DNA of 64,000 bases from Promethearchaeota archaeon (GTDB lineage Archaea; Asgardarchaeota; Lokiarchaeia; Sigyniarchaeales; SOKP01), in the NCBI GenBank assembly GCA_029838195.1, contig JALGVJ010000018.1:1-64000 (forward strand), in the 5' to 3' direction. The position numbers were made by a program, and so were the translations under genes. The notes beneath the pieces were generated by a model that worked only from the letters and a program-made list of their open reading frames with translations, had not been told where the DNA came from and ran no database searches. Numbering within the stretch: the stretch's first letter is position 1; the number at the start of each line of letters is the position of its first letter. Positions 37,252-46,609 of this stretch are shown in pieces.

Positions 37252-38316
37252 GTGGGTGAGAATGTTACGAGCATTATAGTTCCTTCCTATGCTTATACGT
37301 ATATCAAAATGGATTTTCTTAAGTTATTACTCTTAGATGAGGCTTCTTTAAACAGATTAAAACAGCTGGAAAATATTGAGGAAATTATAAATTTTCTCAA
37401 GCCTTATTATCCTGAATTGGAAATTAAAAAATTAGATATTGTTGAGATTGAGAAAGCACTCTTTTCTACTTATATAAAATTAATTGGGAAAATCATGATT
37501 TATTCTCCGGAGAACATGCGGTATTTTCTTAGAAATATCTTGCTTAAATATGAGATATATAACATCAAGCAAGTGATAATTGGCACCATCATTGGCATGA
37601 GCAAGGAAGAGAAACGAGCAAATGTGAATTTTACGGTTGAAAAATATTTAGAAAATGAAGAATTCATGAAAAAATTGCTTGAACTTACATCTTTGGAGGA
37701 AATTGAATTTTTCTTGCGAAAGACACGATATAACAAGGCAATAAGAGAGGGACTGCTTTATTTCCGAAACACGGGTGAGATTTTTGTCTTAGAATCCTTT
37801 TTGGATCAACTTTATTATCAAAACTTAGTTTCCATGAAACGAAGATTAAACAAGAAAGAACGAGAAATGATAAAATTGTACATAAATTATATTGTAGAAA
37901 TTTATAATATAAACATGATTTACAGGGGGATTAAAAATAATATTGACAGAAATTTATTGTCTCAATTTCTAATAAAGAACTATTTATTTTTAACTGAGGG
38001 AAGAATGTTTCAGTTATTAGAATTAGATAACGTTGATATTTTTATTAATTATCTCAGAACAATTTATAAAATCACTCCCGGAATAAAAGAAAATTATAAT
38101 GATGCGTCCATTAATCCATTATGTTTACGCAGATCTCTTGAAAATCTTTACATTAATTATTATTTTAAGAAATTTCGAGCAAAAGTGGGGGATATTGAGT
38201 ATTTCACGATCTATAAAATTTTAGAAATTTTAATTAAAAAAGAAGAGGAAATTAAATTTGAAATCTTACCAAAATTGGTACAGATTCTTAATGAAAAATT
38301 TACATTATTAAAATAA
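37252..38316 (+). CDS. atpC: A/V-type ATPase subunit C
   Basis: Central-stalk subunit that joins the rotor shaft to the K ring. The 354-residue helical protein shows the family's three-fold helical repeat of about 110 residues and family segments such as YAYTYIKMDFLKLLLLDEA near the start and ENLYINYYFKKFRAKVGDIE near the end. It starts at a GTG (37252). It lies between K and the H/G coiled-coil subunit. Sequence is divergent, but operon position makes the call firm. Confidence 0.88.
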   Translation: MGENVTSIIVPSYAYTYIKMDFLKLLLLDEASLNRLKQLENIEEIINFLKPYYPELEIKKLDIVEIEKALFSTYIKLIGKIMIYSPENMRYFLRNILLKYEIYNIKQVIIGTIIGMSKEEKRANVNFTVEKYLENEEFMKKLLELTSLEEIEFFLRKTRYNKAIREGLLYFRNTGEIFVLESFLDQLYYQNLVSMKRRLNKKEREMIKLYINYIVEIYNINMIYRGIKNNIDRNLLSQFLIKNYLFLTEGRMFQLLELDNVDIFINYLRTIYKITPGIKENYNDASINPLCLRRSLENLYINYYFKKFRAKVGDIEYFTIYKILEILIKKEEEIKFEILPKLVQILNEKFTLLK

Positions 38317-38360
38317 ATTAAAAGCGTTCCGGCTAAATATCATGGAGAAGAGGAGATCAA

Positions 38361-38672
38361 ATGGTAATTTTTGATTGGATTAAAGATATTGAGGATAAAT
38401 ATAAAAATTTAATTGAAAAGGTAAAAGAAGAGAATTCTATGGAATTAAAAGAATTTAGAAGGAAACAGGAAATGGAAATGGAGAAAATCATCAATAAAAA
38501 ACAAGAGACAGTCAATAAAGCCTTGAAAACACTCTCAGAAGAAATTCATGAGGGAATAAAGCAATTGGATACCCGTTTTATTAGTATCTCTAAAGATATT
38601 GAAAATGAATTGAGGGAAAAAAAGGAAGAGATAATAAATAATATATTGCAAAAATTAAAACTTGAATTTTAA
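38361..38672 (+). CDS. atpH: A/V-type ATPase subunit H (G-like coiled coil)
   Basis: A 103-residue, nearly all-helical charged protein with heptads from about residue 8 to 100. It would pair with subunit E to form the peripheral stalk. No other motif is expected in this family; the call comes from size, coiled coil and position between C and F in the ATPase operon. An SD-like GAGGAGA precedes the ATG. Only one base separates its stop from the preferred start of subunit F. Confidence 0.8.
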   Translation: MVIFDWIKDIEDKYKNLIEKVKEENSMELKEFRRKQEMEMEKIINKKQETVNKALKTLSEEIHEGIKQLDTRFISISKDIENELREKKEEIINNILQKLKLEF

Positions 38673-38673
38673 A

Positions 38674-38994
38674 ATGTCCGAAAAAGATATATATATAATA
38701 GGAGATCCGGAAATTGTAAGGCTCTTCGGCCTTTTAGGAATTGAAGGAACGGAACTAGAAAATCCAAAGAATTTCATAAAAATATTTAATGAAATAATCA
38801 AAGATAAATCCATTGGTATGATATTTATAGCGTTAGATTTATCTACTGATGAAATTAATTTTCTCATGGATTTTAAACTGAATAATTTAAGTCCTTTAAT
38901 TGTATATTTACCCAACATTTTTGAGACTGAAATCGATAAAACAGACATCTTTTATCGGAATATTCTCGATTCAATATATAAAATAATTAGGTAA
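38674..38994 (+). CDS. atpF: A/V-type ATPase subunit F
   Basis: A small alpha/beta subunit (106 residues) of the central stalk. The start SEKDIYIIGDPEIVRLFGLLGIEG is typical: a strand, a loop and a helix as in archaeal F subunits, followed by IGMIFIALDLSTDEINFL and PLIVYLPNI. The ATG at 38674 sits one base after the previous stop and is favoured; a TTG at 38662 inside the upstream gene would add four residues. Followed by subunit E. Confidence 0.9.
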   Translation: MSEKDIYIIGDPEIVRLFGLLGIEGTELENPKNFIKIFNEIIKDKSIGMIFIALDLSTDEINFLMDFKLNNLSPLIVYLPNIFETEIDKTDIFYRNILDSIYKIIR

Positions 38995-38998
38995 AAAA

Positions 38999-39007
38999 AG
39001 GAGGAGA
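38999..39007 (+). promoter_or_regulatory. Strong Shine-Dalgarno site before the non-standard subunit E start
   Basis: GGAGGAGA directly after the subunit F stop is among the best ribosome-binding sites in the window. Its distance fits ATT 39015 and not ATG 39099, which supports initiation at ATT. Confidence 0.65.
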
Positions 39008-39014
39008 TTGACCA

Positions 39015-39737
39015 ATTTCCAACCAAGAAGAATTAAAACGGAGAGTCGGAAAATTAGGACTTTATTTAATTCAGAAAGCTGAAAAAGAGATTCGAGAAAT
39101 GAATCAAATGGTGTTATTCCAAAAAGCAAGATTTAAGAAGAGAATTATGGAAAGAACGGAAGAGCAGTCCAGGCAAATCAAAGCTAGTTTTATTAATACT
39201 TATAACGAGTTTTGTAATAATTCGTTATCCTCCAACTTGATTAAAATAAATGATCAAGCGCTCAATCTTAAAAATCGTTTAATAAAAGAACTAAATCAAG
39301 AATTATTCCCTAAAATTAAAGATCGAATTCACCAACATTATTCGGATTATATTAAATTTTTAATTCGAATTATAGAAAAAGATGAAAAAGAGCTTATAAA
39401 TAAAGCCAAGGTAGAAATCATCTTCAATTCACGAGATCATGCGTATTTCATGAAAAATAAAAATGATTTTCAACAAATTTTCAAACCAAACGTTGAAATT
39501 AGAAAATCTGAAGAAGATTTTATCGGAGGGTATAAAATAACATTACCACTTGAAAAAATATCTCTCGATCATACCATTGAAGAAATTATCAAATCAAATC
39601 AACTAATCATAGAAAAGGAGTTCACTAAAATTATTTCAGATAAAGAAATAAAAAATATTCAAAGAGAATTCGAACAATTCATTCATGAACAAAAATTAAA
39701 GATTGAGGGGTATTTAATCGAATATGACCAAATTTAA
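39015..39737 (+). CDS. atpE: A/V-type ATPase subunit E, apparently starting at ATT
   Basis: Peripheral-stalk subunit E. The frame from ATG 39099 codes for a 212-residue protein, but the 28 codons before it are open and continue the family pattern (NQEELKRRVGKLGLYLIQKA then EKEIREMNQM). In this stretch there is no ATG, GTG or TTG, and a TGA lies at 39009. A strong AAGGAGGAGA Shine-Dalgarno at about 38999-39007 is placed eight bases before ATT 39015, so ATT is the probable start. Subunit A begins 14 bases before the stop. Alternatively the real start is ATG 39099. Confidence 0.82.
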   Translation: MSNQEELKRRVGKLGLYLIQKAEKEIREMNQMVLFQKARFKKRIMERTEEQSRQIKASFINTYNEFCNNSLSSNLIKINDQALNLKNRLIKELNQELFPKIKDRIHQHYSDYIKFLIRIIEKDEKELINKAKVEIIFNSRDHAYFMKNKNDFQQIFKPNVEIRKSEEDFIGGYKITLPLEKISLDHTIEEIIKSNQLIIEKEFTKIISDKEIKNIQREFEQFIHEQKLKIEGYLIEYDQI

Positions 39738-41550
39738 AGAGGAGGGAGATATTGGCTATATAACCTCTATTAACGGATCTCTCATTAAAATTAAAGGAAT
39801 AGAAAAAAAAGCCCGGTTACATGATCTAGTCAAAGTAGTTCAGCATAACATAATAGGCGAAGTAATTCAAATCCACGTAGACCATATCATAGCACAATGT
39901 TATGAAGAAACTTTTAATTTAAAACTTAACCAACAAGTTATCAATTTAGGCGAGCCGCTCAGCATGGAATTAGGACCGGGATTATTGGGAAAAATTTTTG
40001 ATGGAATTCAAAGACCCCTCGAATTTGCTCTCATGCAGTCGGGGAATGAAGGGTTTTTAAAAAGAGGCTTAGAATTCCCCGCTCTATCGCGGACTAAATT
40101 GTGGGAATTCAAACCGGTTAAAAAAATAAATGATACTGTCAGCACAGGCGATGTTATCGGCGTGGTACAAGAAACGGATTCGATCTTACATAAAATTATG
40201 GTTCCTCCCGGTATTTCTGGAAAAATTACACATGTTGTAAAAGGAGGTCAATACCATATAGATGATGAGATTTATCGGTTAAAAATTAAAAATGAAGAAC
40301 AATCTTTTACCATGATTCAAAAATGGCCGATAACGGAAGGCAGACCTTTTATAAAAAAATTAAACTTGAATGAACCTCTCTTAACCGGATTACGAGTAAT
40401 CGATCTTCTATTTCCTATCGCAAAAGGTGGAAGTGTCGCTGTTCCGGGCGGTTTTGGTACGGGCAAGACGGTCATTCAGCAATCTTTAGCAAAATGGTGT
40501 GATGCTGATGTTATTATATTTGTTGGCTGTGGAGAGCGAGGGAATGAAATCGCAGACGTATTACAGCAATTTTCAGAATTAAAGGATCCACGAACAGGAA
40601 AAACCTTATTGAATCGCATCGTGTTAATTGCCAATACTTCTAATATGCCCGTTTCGGCTCGTGAAGCGAGCATTTTTTCGGGAGTCACTATTGGAGAATA
40701 TTATAGGGATATGGGATATGATGTGGCATTATTGGCAGATAGTACATCAAGATGGGCCGAATCTTTAAGAGAGATATCCGGCTTATTAGAAGAGATGCCT
40801 GCTGAAGAGGGTTACCCCGCTTATTTGCCTTCTAAGCTTTCAAGTTTTTATGAACGTGCGGGAATCGTACAAGTACTGGGGAATTCTTCAGAGAAAAAAA
40901 GAATTGGATCCTTAACGATTATTGGATCCGTATCTCCTCCATCCGGAGATTTTAATGAACCGGTTACATCGAATACAAAAAGATTTGTTCAAACATTTTG
41001 GGCTTTAGATGCAAGCCTTGCCTATTCTAAGCATTATCCTGCCATTAATTGGCGAGATTCTTATTCTAATTATCCAGAATACATTTCTGATTGGTGGTAT
41101 GAACGAGACATAGATTGGAGAGGAATAGAATTAGATTGGGATCAATGTAGAATAAAAGTGAATGAAATTTTATCAATAGAAAATGATTTAAAAAATGTTA
41201 CTCAATTAATAGGAGAAGAAAATCTGCCCGATGAGCAACAACTTATTTTGTTAATTGCGAAAATAATAAAAAATGGTTTTCTCATTCAGAATGCTTTTAA
41301 TGAGATTGACTGTTTCACCACGCCCAAAAAACTTTTAGCTCAAATTAAATTAATCTTGTTGTTTTATCAAGAAGCAAGAGATTTAATTCGTCAAGGTGTT
41401 TTAATTGAAAATATAAAAAACTTAGAGATTGTAAATGATATTTTAAGAGTTAGTTCTACTATTCCAAATAATGATTTTTCTAAATTAGAAGATTTAAGAG
41501 AAAAGCTAATGAATGAAATGGATTCTTTAAAATCTTTCAAGGTGAGATGA
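39724..41550 (+). CDS. atpA: A/V-type ATPase catalytic subunit A
   Basis: Catalytic ATP-binding subunit of the rotary ATPase. A Walker A sequence GGFGTGKT is at residues 242-249 (most relatives have GAFGCGKT or GPFGSGKT), with FVGCGERGNEIADVLQQF after it, VALLADSTSRWAESLREISG (Walker B region), and PPSGDFNEPVTSNTKRFVQTFWALD. The non-homologous region typical of A subunits lies at about 115-185. At 608 residues the length is normal. It overlaps the end of subunit E by 14 bases and precedes subunit B by six. Confidence 0.96.
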   Translation: MTKFKEEGDIGYITSINGSLIKIKGIEKKARLHDLVKVVQHNIIGEVIQIHVDHIIAQCYEETFNLKLNQQVINLGEPLSMELGPGLLGKIFDGIQRPLEFALMQSGNEGFLKRGLEFPALSRTKLWEFKPVKKINDTVSTGDVIGVVQETDSILHKIMVPPGISGKITHVVKGGQYHIDDEIYRLKIKNEEQSFTMIQKWPITEGRPFIKKLNLNEPLLTGLRVIDLLFPIAKGGSVAVPGGFGTGKTVIQQSLAKWCDADVIIFVGCGERGNEIADVLQQFSELKDPRTGKTLLNRIVLIANTSNMPVSAREASIFSGVTIGEYYRDMGYDVALLADSTSRWAESLREISGLLEEMPAEEGYPAYLPSKLSSFYERAGIVQVLGNSSEKKRIGSLTIIGSVSPPSGDFNEPVTSNTKRFVQTFWALDASLAYSKHYPAINWRDSYSNYPEYISDWWYERDIDWRGIELDWDQCRIKVNEILSIENDLKNVTQLIGEENLPDEQQLILLIAKIIKNGFLIQNAFNEIDCFTTPKKLLAQIKLILLFYQEARDLIRQGVLIENIKNLEIVNDILRVSSTIPNNDFSKLEDLREKLMNEMDSLKSFKVR

Positions 41551-41556
41551 TATTTA

Positions 41557-42948
41557 ATGAGCGTTACGTATAGAAAAATAGATCAAATTATAGGTCCCTT
41601 AATATTTTTAAAAAATGAACACGACGTTCAATATGGAGAAATTGTAAAGCTCCACTCTACGGATGGTAAAGAACGCATTGGAGAAGTAATCAAAATAGAT
41701 GAAGAAATGATCGTGGTGGAAGTGTTTGAAAGCACTAAAGGATTATCTTCTGAAAATACCGAAGTATTCTTTACAAAAGATACATTTAAAATTAAATTAT
41801 CGGTGGACATGCTTGGAAGGGTGTTTAATTCCTTAGGTCAGCCCATCGATATTAGTACTAAAGAAGTCCTTGATTATAATATTTTAACTGAAGAAGAGCG
41901 AGATATTAATGGAGCTCCTATTAATCCTTTTGCCCGACAATATCCTTCCGATGTCATTCAAACGGGCGTCTCCACGATTGATGGACTCTTTACTTTGATT
42001 AGGGGACAAAAATTACCCATCTTCAGTGCGCAAGGCTTGCCACATAATCAACTTGCGGCTCAAATAATCACTCAAGCAAAAGTATTGACAGAAGAACCCT
42101 TTTTAATCATATTTTGTGGGATTGGAATCATTCGAGATGAGGCCATGTTTTTCTTAGATCGATTTAAAGAGAGTGGTAATATCCAAAACATCATTTCCTT
42201 CATTAATTTTGCAGATGATCCCATAATGGAACGATTAATCATTCCCAGAGCCGCTCTTACTACAGCAGAATATTTTGCGTTTGAAAAAGACATGCACGTC
42301 CTTATCGTATTAATTGATATGACGAATTATGCCGAAGCACTGAGAGAATTAAGCTCGGCTAAAGAAGAAATTCCAAGTAGAAAAGGATATCCGGGATATT
42401 TATACTCCGATTTAGCCTCTCTTTATGAAAGAACGGGTAAAATCAAGGGAAAAGTGGGTTCTATCACTCAAATCCCCATTTTAACCATGCCAAATGATGA
42501 TATAAGCCATCCAATACCAGATACCACGGGTTATATAACAGAAGGTCAATTGGTACTAAGTCGAGATTTAGATAAAAAAGGTATTTATCCTCCTTTTGAG
42601 GTTTTAGCTTCCATTTCTCGTCTCATGAAAGACGCCATTGGTGTTAAAACCACGCGAGAAGATCATGCTGATGTAAGCTCCCAATTATTAGCGACCTATT
42701 CAAGCGCCTTAGAAGTGAGAGATCTTCTCTCCATCGTGGGAGAAGAAGGGTTAAATCCAGAACAAAAATTGTTATTACAATTTGCAAACGAATTTGAGAA
42801 TAAATTTTTAAATCAAGGCAAAAATGAAAATCGAAGTTTTAATGATACGCTCAATATTGCTTGGGATATTCTTTCCATTTTGCCGAAAAACATGTTGATT
42901 AGAATATCACAAAAATATATTGATAAATATTACGTGGAACGATATTAA
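41557..42948 (+). CDS. atpB: A/V-type ATPase regulatory subunit B
   Basis: The non-catalytic hexamer partner of subunit A. It lacks a Walker A lysine motif and has instead [18 protein letters not shown], typical of B subunits, and then [37 protein letters not shown] and [19 protein letters not shown]. The 463-residue length is normal. The ATG sits six bases after the subunit A stop, and subunit D begins five bases beyond its own stop. It forms alternating A/B pairs in the soluble head. Confidence 0.96.
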   Translation: MSVTYRKIDQIIGPLIFLKNEHDVQYGEIVKLHSTDGKERIGEVIKIDEEMIVVEVFESTKGLSSENTEVFFTKDTFKIKLSVDMLGRVFNSLGQPIDISTKEVLDYNILTEEERDINGAPINPFARQYPSDVIQTGVSTIDGLFTLIRGQKLPIFSAQGLPHNQLAAQIITQAKVLTEEPFLIIFCGIGIIRDEAMFFLDRFKESGNIQNIISFINFADDPIMERLIIPRAALTTAEYFAFEKDMHVLIVLIDMTNYAEALRELSSAKEEIPSRKGYPGYLYSDLASLYERTGKIKGKVGSITQIPILTMPNDDISHPIPDTTGYITEGQLVLSRDLDKKGIYPPFEVLASISRLMKDAIGVKTTREDHADVSSQLLATYSSALEVRDLLSIVGEEGLNPEQKLLLQFANEFENKFLNQGKNENRSFNDTLNIAWDILSILPKNMLIRISQKYIDKYYVERY

Positions 42949-42952
42949 ATGG

Positions 42953-43594
42953 GTGAAAAATATTTCCTTTAAAAAATTCAAGCCAACTAAAACGAATTTA
43001 TTATTACTAGAAAAAAAATTAAAATTCACTGTTAGAGGAGAAAATTTTCTCGAATTTAAAAGAGAGCAGATTATAAACGAGATTAAACGATATTTTCCAG
43101 AATATCTCTCTTTAAGAAAAGAGTTTTTAGACTTGTATAAACAAGCGATTAAAAAATTGTTTAAAACTTATGAAGACATGGGAACGAGAAATTTTTATTT
43201 AATCAGTAAAATGAGCAAGATTCAGTTCGCTCCTAAAGTTTCTATTGAATATATAAAACAAATGGGAATCATTATTCCTTCCATTAAATATAAGTTAAAA
43301 GAAGAAAAACAATTGCCCGCTTATTCATTTGAAAATACCAGCCATCATCTTGATGATTTAATAAAAATTTTAATAAATTTATTTCAAACTCTTAATTCCT
43401 TGGCAGAGAAAGAAGACATGGTGCTAAAATATGCTTTAAATTTTAAAAAATTAAACCGGAGGATTAATGGTCTCAAAAATATCATAATCCCCCAACTCCA
43501 ACAAGAAATAAAAATAATTAAGGAAATTTTAGAAGAAATTGACAGGGAAAATTTTGTCCGGTTGAAAAAAGTAAAGAGTTTAATAATAAAATGA
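42953..43594 (+). CDS. atpD: A/V-type ATPase subunit D
   Basis: Rotor-shaft subunit made of two long antiparallel helices. Typical ends are visible: KKFKPTKTNLLLLEKKLKF at the N-terminus (family 'P(T/N)r..L..lk..L..a..g..lLk.Kr') and LNRRINGLKNIIIPQLQQEI in the C-terminal helix. The preferred start is GTG 42953, four bases after the subunit B stop; a TTG at 42920 would extend into subunit B with unlikely residues. Its size (213 residues) matches the family. Confidence 0.9.
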   Translation: MKNISFKKFKPTKTNLLLLEKKLKFTVRGENFLEFKREQIINEIKRYFPEYLSLRKEFLDLYKQAIKKLFKTYEDMGTRNFYLISKMSKIQFAPKVSIEYIKQMGIIIPSIKYKLKEEKQLPAYSFENTSHHLDDLIKILINLFQTLNSLAEKEDMVLKYALNFKKLNRRINGLKNIIIPQLQQEIKIIKEILEEIDRENFVRLKKVKSLIIK

Positions 43595-43615
43595 ATATGA
43601 GGTGCCAGAACAGCA

Positions 43616-45844
43616 ATGAAAAATCATACTGAAATGACCCTATTTAGAGTTACTATTAACAAGAATTTTAAGGATAAATTTTTAAATCAACTTTCTCAAA
43701 TTCGCAATGTCCACATTAAGGAAAGAACGGATTTAGATGCAAAAAAAAGCGAGCAGGCTTTGGAAGAACAAGTGATAATAAATAAATTAAAGAAATTACG
43801 ACAACTTTCCGATTCCTTATTTAAAAAATTGAATATTAAAGCAACAGACTTTGCACAATTGAAAATTGAAAATAAGCAAATATTTTCTGGCGAGAATCTA
43901 GAGGAGATTATCGACCATGTCACGGAAGAGATTAATTTTTATGTGAATCGAATTAATGAATTGGAGCGATACATTGTCAAGGCAAGCATGGAACTTGAAG
44001 CCATGAAATTAAATGAGGAATGTTTTAAATTTCTCAATGATTTTGGCTTAAATCGCACCAATTTAAACTATTTTTCCCAACTTGGATTTAAGGTATATAC
44101 TACTTTTAAGAAAAACTTAGAAAATTTCTTAAATTTATTTGAATTTGATGTTTTTCCTAATGTGAATCAATGGAAGGAAATATCCGATGAAAGAATCATA
44201 TTTTTTGTCATTTATCCCAAGAACAAAGAAAACGATTTAAAAGAACGAATTAAATTAATTCATGCGGAAGAAATACCTATTTTAAAAAAATATCTATTCC
44301 CTGACAGAATTAATTTTGATCGCATCTCGAAAGAGATTAATTATATTAATAAAACTTTATCGAAATATGAATATGAAATCCAATACATTCGAGATAAAAA
44401 CTTGTTAAAATTCGCTGCAATTGAAGAAGTGATAAAAAACATTGAAGAATACTTCTGGGCAGAACAACAATTTGAGGAAGAAACTCCAGATACTCTAAAG
44501 CTTAAATTTTTCATCCCAATAGATGATAAGGAACAAGTTAAAAATCAACTCATCAAAGTTTTTAAAGATAAAATCACTTTTGATGCGGTTGATATCTCTA
44601 AAAAACGCAAAACCCTTGAGACAAGAAGAGAGAGAAGACAACGAGCCCTTCAAGGTCGCAAGGGGAAAAAAAAGGAAGAAAGCGATCTTAGAAATGAAGC
44701 ACCCACCATCATGAGAAATTTCTTTCTTTTTCGACCTTTTGAAACCTTGACGAAAATGTATGGCGTGCCGGCTTATTCGGAAATTGACCCCACCCCTTTC
44801 ATCGCCATTACTTTTCCCTTATTATTTGGGTTAATGTTTGGAGATATCGGACATGGCATTGTTTTGATTATCGCAGGGTTTGTCGGAGGCATACTCTTCC
44901 GAAAAAAAGGAGAAAACTTGCGGAATTTTTCTTGGATAATTTTTTATTGTGGTTGGGGTTCGGTTCTTGCGGGTTTCCTCTATGGCGAATTTTTTGGAAT
45001 GCATGAAATGTTTGGGCAAGAGCTAAGACCTGTTGTAATAGGAACCTTTACTTTACATAATCCTCTTGAAAATATTACCACCGTGTTTAAATTTACAATT
45101 TTAATTGGCGTGTTTCATATAAATCTGGGATGGATAATTCAATTCATGAATTATTGGAAACAATCGCAAAAATACCTTGCAATCACGGACTCTTTTATAA
45201 AAATCTTGTTTCTCACGGGAGGGACTATACTGCTGTTTGGCTGGGGATTTGACCTTAATGCTTGGCTTTTAGAACCGTATCCCATTCTCTTACCGGTAAT
45301 TCCAGGCATATTATTAATCGTTTTAAAACCCCTTGGAAAAGTTCTTAACGTTTCCTACCTCCGAGAAGAATCTTATAGTAGCTTGTTGGGAGAAGGCTCC
45401 ATGGAAACGTTTGAAACCTTTTTGTCCGTTTTAAGTAATGTAGCATCCTATATTCGTATATTAGCTTTGAGCTTGGCTCATATCGCATTGATGATTGCCA
45501 TTCAAGCCATGATAAATCTCATCCAAGTCGGAAATATCTTCATGCAAATCTTCGTGATAATTGGCTTGATCTTCGGAAATATCGTCGTCATCCTATTAGA
45601 AGGAATTCTCGTATTCATAAATGCCCTCCGATTGCATTTCTATGAATTCTTCTTCAAATTTTATAAAGGTAGCGGTAAGGAATTCTTTCCCTTCTATTTG
45701 AGTAATACTTACTCAACCATTGAAATCGTCTTAAAACCAGAAGTTGACATGATTTCTGAAGAAGTTGAAAGAGAAATTATCGTTAAAAAAGCTCAAGAAC
45801 ATATCAAGGAGGCAAAAGATTATATATTGAATAAATATTCGTAA
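43616..45844 (+). CDS. atpI: A/V-type ATPase membrane subunit I (a)
   Basis: Stator subunit that carries the ion half-channels. Residues about 1-370 are the soluble arm, rich in coiled coil; then seven or eight membrane helices. Landmarks: FIAITFPLLFGLMFGDIGHG, then YGEFFGMHEMFGQ, and the helix SVLSNVASYIRILALSLAHI, in which the Arg of 'SyiRl.aL.laH' is the essential residue next to the ring. EGILVFINALRLHFYEFFFK follows. At 742 residues the length is normal. It is the last ATPase gene; 89 bases follow before an unrelated membrane protein gene. Confidence 0.95.
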   Translation: MKNHTEMTLFRVTINKNFKDKFLNQLSQIRNVHIKERTDLDAKKSEQALEEQVIINKLKKLRQLSDSLFKKLNIKATDFAQLKIENKQIFSGENLEEIIDHVTEEINFYVNRINELERYIVKASMELEAMKLNEECFKFLNDFGLNRTNLNYFSQLGFKVYTTFKKNLENFLNLFEFDVFPNVNQWKEISDERIIFFVIYPKNKENDLKERIKLIHAEEIPILKKYLFPDRINFDRISKEINYINKTLSKYEYEIQYIRDKNLLKFAAIEEVIKNIEEYFWAEQQFEEETPDTLKLKFFIPIDDKEQVKNQLIKVFKDKITFDAVDISKKRKTLETRRERRQRALQGRKGKKKEESDLRNEAPTIMRNFFLFRPFETLTKMYGVPAYSEIDPTPFIAITFPLLFGLMFGDIGHGIVLIIAGFVGGILFRKKGENLRNFSWIIFYCGWGSVLAGFLYGEFFGMHEMFGQELRPVVIGTFTLHNPLENITTVFKFTILIGVFHINLGWIIQFMNYWKQSQKYLAITDSFIKILFLTGGTILLFGWGFDLNAWLLEPYPILLPVIPGILLIVLKPLGKVLNVSYLREESYSSLLGEGSMETFETFLSVLSNVASYIRILALSLAHIALMIAIQAMINLIQVGNIFMQIFVIIGLIFGNIVVILLEGILVFINALRLHFYEFFFKFYKGSGKEFFPFYLSNTYSTIEIVLKPEVDMISEEVEREIIVKKAQEHIKEAKDYILNKYS

Positions 45845-45933
45845 TCCTCTCTCGCAATTCCTTGTGCTTTATAGTTGCACGAGAAAAAAAACCACGCCGT
45901 ACTGCCATTAAAAAATAGGAGAAAAATTAAATA

Positions 45934-46386
45934 ATGGAAAAGAAAAAAAAAGAACACCCTCAAGTCAAAAATGGGTTTAGGAAAAAATGGATGGGAAAAA
46001 TAATAATCTTAGCCATTTATACCGCTTTACTTTCTATTTTATATCTCTACATGATGAGCCTCAATACTCATCCCATAGTCGCATTTTTAACTAATCTTTT
46101 CCTTTTTCTGGTCTTCCTCGGTATTATCATTAAAGGTAAAAATATTAAATCCTTTTATTCCCGCCTATTCCGTTCCAAAAAAGAACGAATGCTCTCCCAA
46201 TCTCAAACTAGAAAGAGGAGATATGAGTTGAAAAAAGAAATTCAAAATTCAACAATTAAAGAGATTGCGCCCATAAGTCTTGATTTTAAATATAAAAAAA
46301 CATTGCTGAGAAAATGTGATAACTGCGGAATGGTCTTGCCCGCTTTCGCTAAAAAATGCTATAATTGCGGAAAAGAATTGTCATGA
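45934..46386 (+). CDS. Small membrane protein with C-terminal zinc ribbon
   Basis: A 150-residue protein. After a Lys-rich start, residues about 22-40 and 48-66 are two membrane helices, then a basic cytoplasmic stretch, and residues 127-147 form a zinc ribbon (KCDNCGMVLPAFAKKCYNCG, two CxxC pairs). Such zinc-ribbon membrane proteins are frequent in archaea and have no known function. It follows the ATPase operon by 89 bases, in the same direction, and may be read through from it, but no ATPase link is established. Confidence 0.75.
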   Translation: MEKKKKEHPQVKNGFRKKWMGKIIILAIYTALLSILYLYMMSLNTHPIVAFLTNLFLFLVFLGIIIKGKNIKSFYSRLFRSKKERMLSQSQTRKRRYELKKEIQNSTIKEIAPISLDFKYKKTLLRKCDNCGMVLPAFAKKCYNCGKELS

Positions 46387-46448
46387 AAAATCCAAAAGAA
46401 ATAGAAAATATTATTTTCCATTTATTAGTCCATTCGATAAAAAATCGA

Positions 46449-46547
46449 TGCACCTGCCGGGATTCGAACCCGGGTCGCTGGCTTGGGAAGCCAGCATACT
46501 AACCATTGTACAAATAGCCGTTTGCTAATTTTCTATACAACAGGTGC
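46449..46547 (-). tRNA. tRNA-Gly(CCC) with a 27-nt intron in the D arm
   Basis: The acceptor stem GCACCTG pairs with CAGGTGC, followed by discriminator A. The anticodon arm CTGGC-TTCCCAA-GCCAG gives anticodon CCC (glycine), and the T arm is CCGGG-TTCGAAT-CCCGG. The D stem GTAC/GTAT is only correct when 27 nt are removed, at about 46509-46535 (the exact cut can slide by a few bases since GTA is repeated). The intron ends pair (TTGTATAG with CTAT-TTG-TACAA), leaving a 3-nt bulge, compatible with a relaxed bulge-helix motif for the archaeal splicing endonuclease. Mature length would be 72 nt. No CCA is encoded. Confidence 0.9.
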
Positions 46548-46560
46548 TTGGTTAACCAAT

Positions 46561-46572
46561 TAAAATATAATT
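46561..46572 (-). promoter_or_regulatory. Candidate TATA box of tRNA-Gly
   Basis: On the minus strand the sequence reads AATTATATTTTA, about 14-25 bases upstream of the tRNA start, near the normal place for an archaeal TATA box. Confidence 0.4.
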
Positions 46573-46609
46573 AAACGAAATAATTAAATCTTTTTGTTAT
46601 GGGACGGAT

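Noticed and set aside
46316..46528. Open plus-strand frame across the tRNA-Gly gene
   Set aside because: It runs out of phase over the zinc-ribbon gene end and over a well-folded tRNA on the other strand.
46548..46559. Perfect 12-base palindrome TTGGTTAACCAA next to the tRNA-Gly 5' end
   Set aside because: Palindromes of this size are expected many times by chance in a 64-kb AT-rich window.
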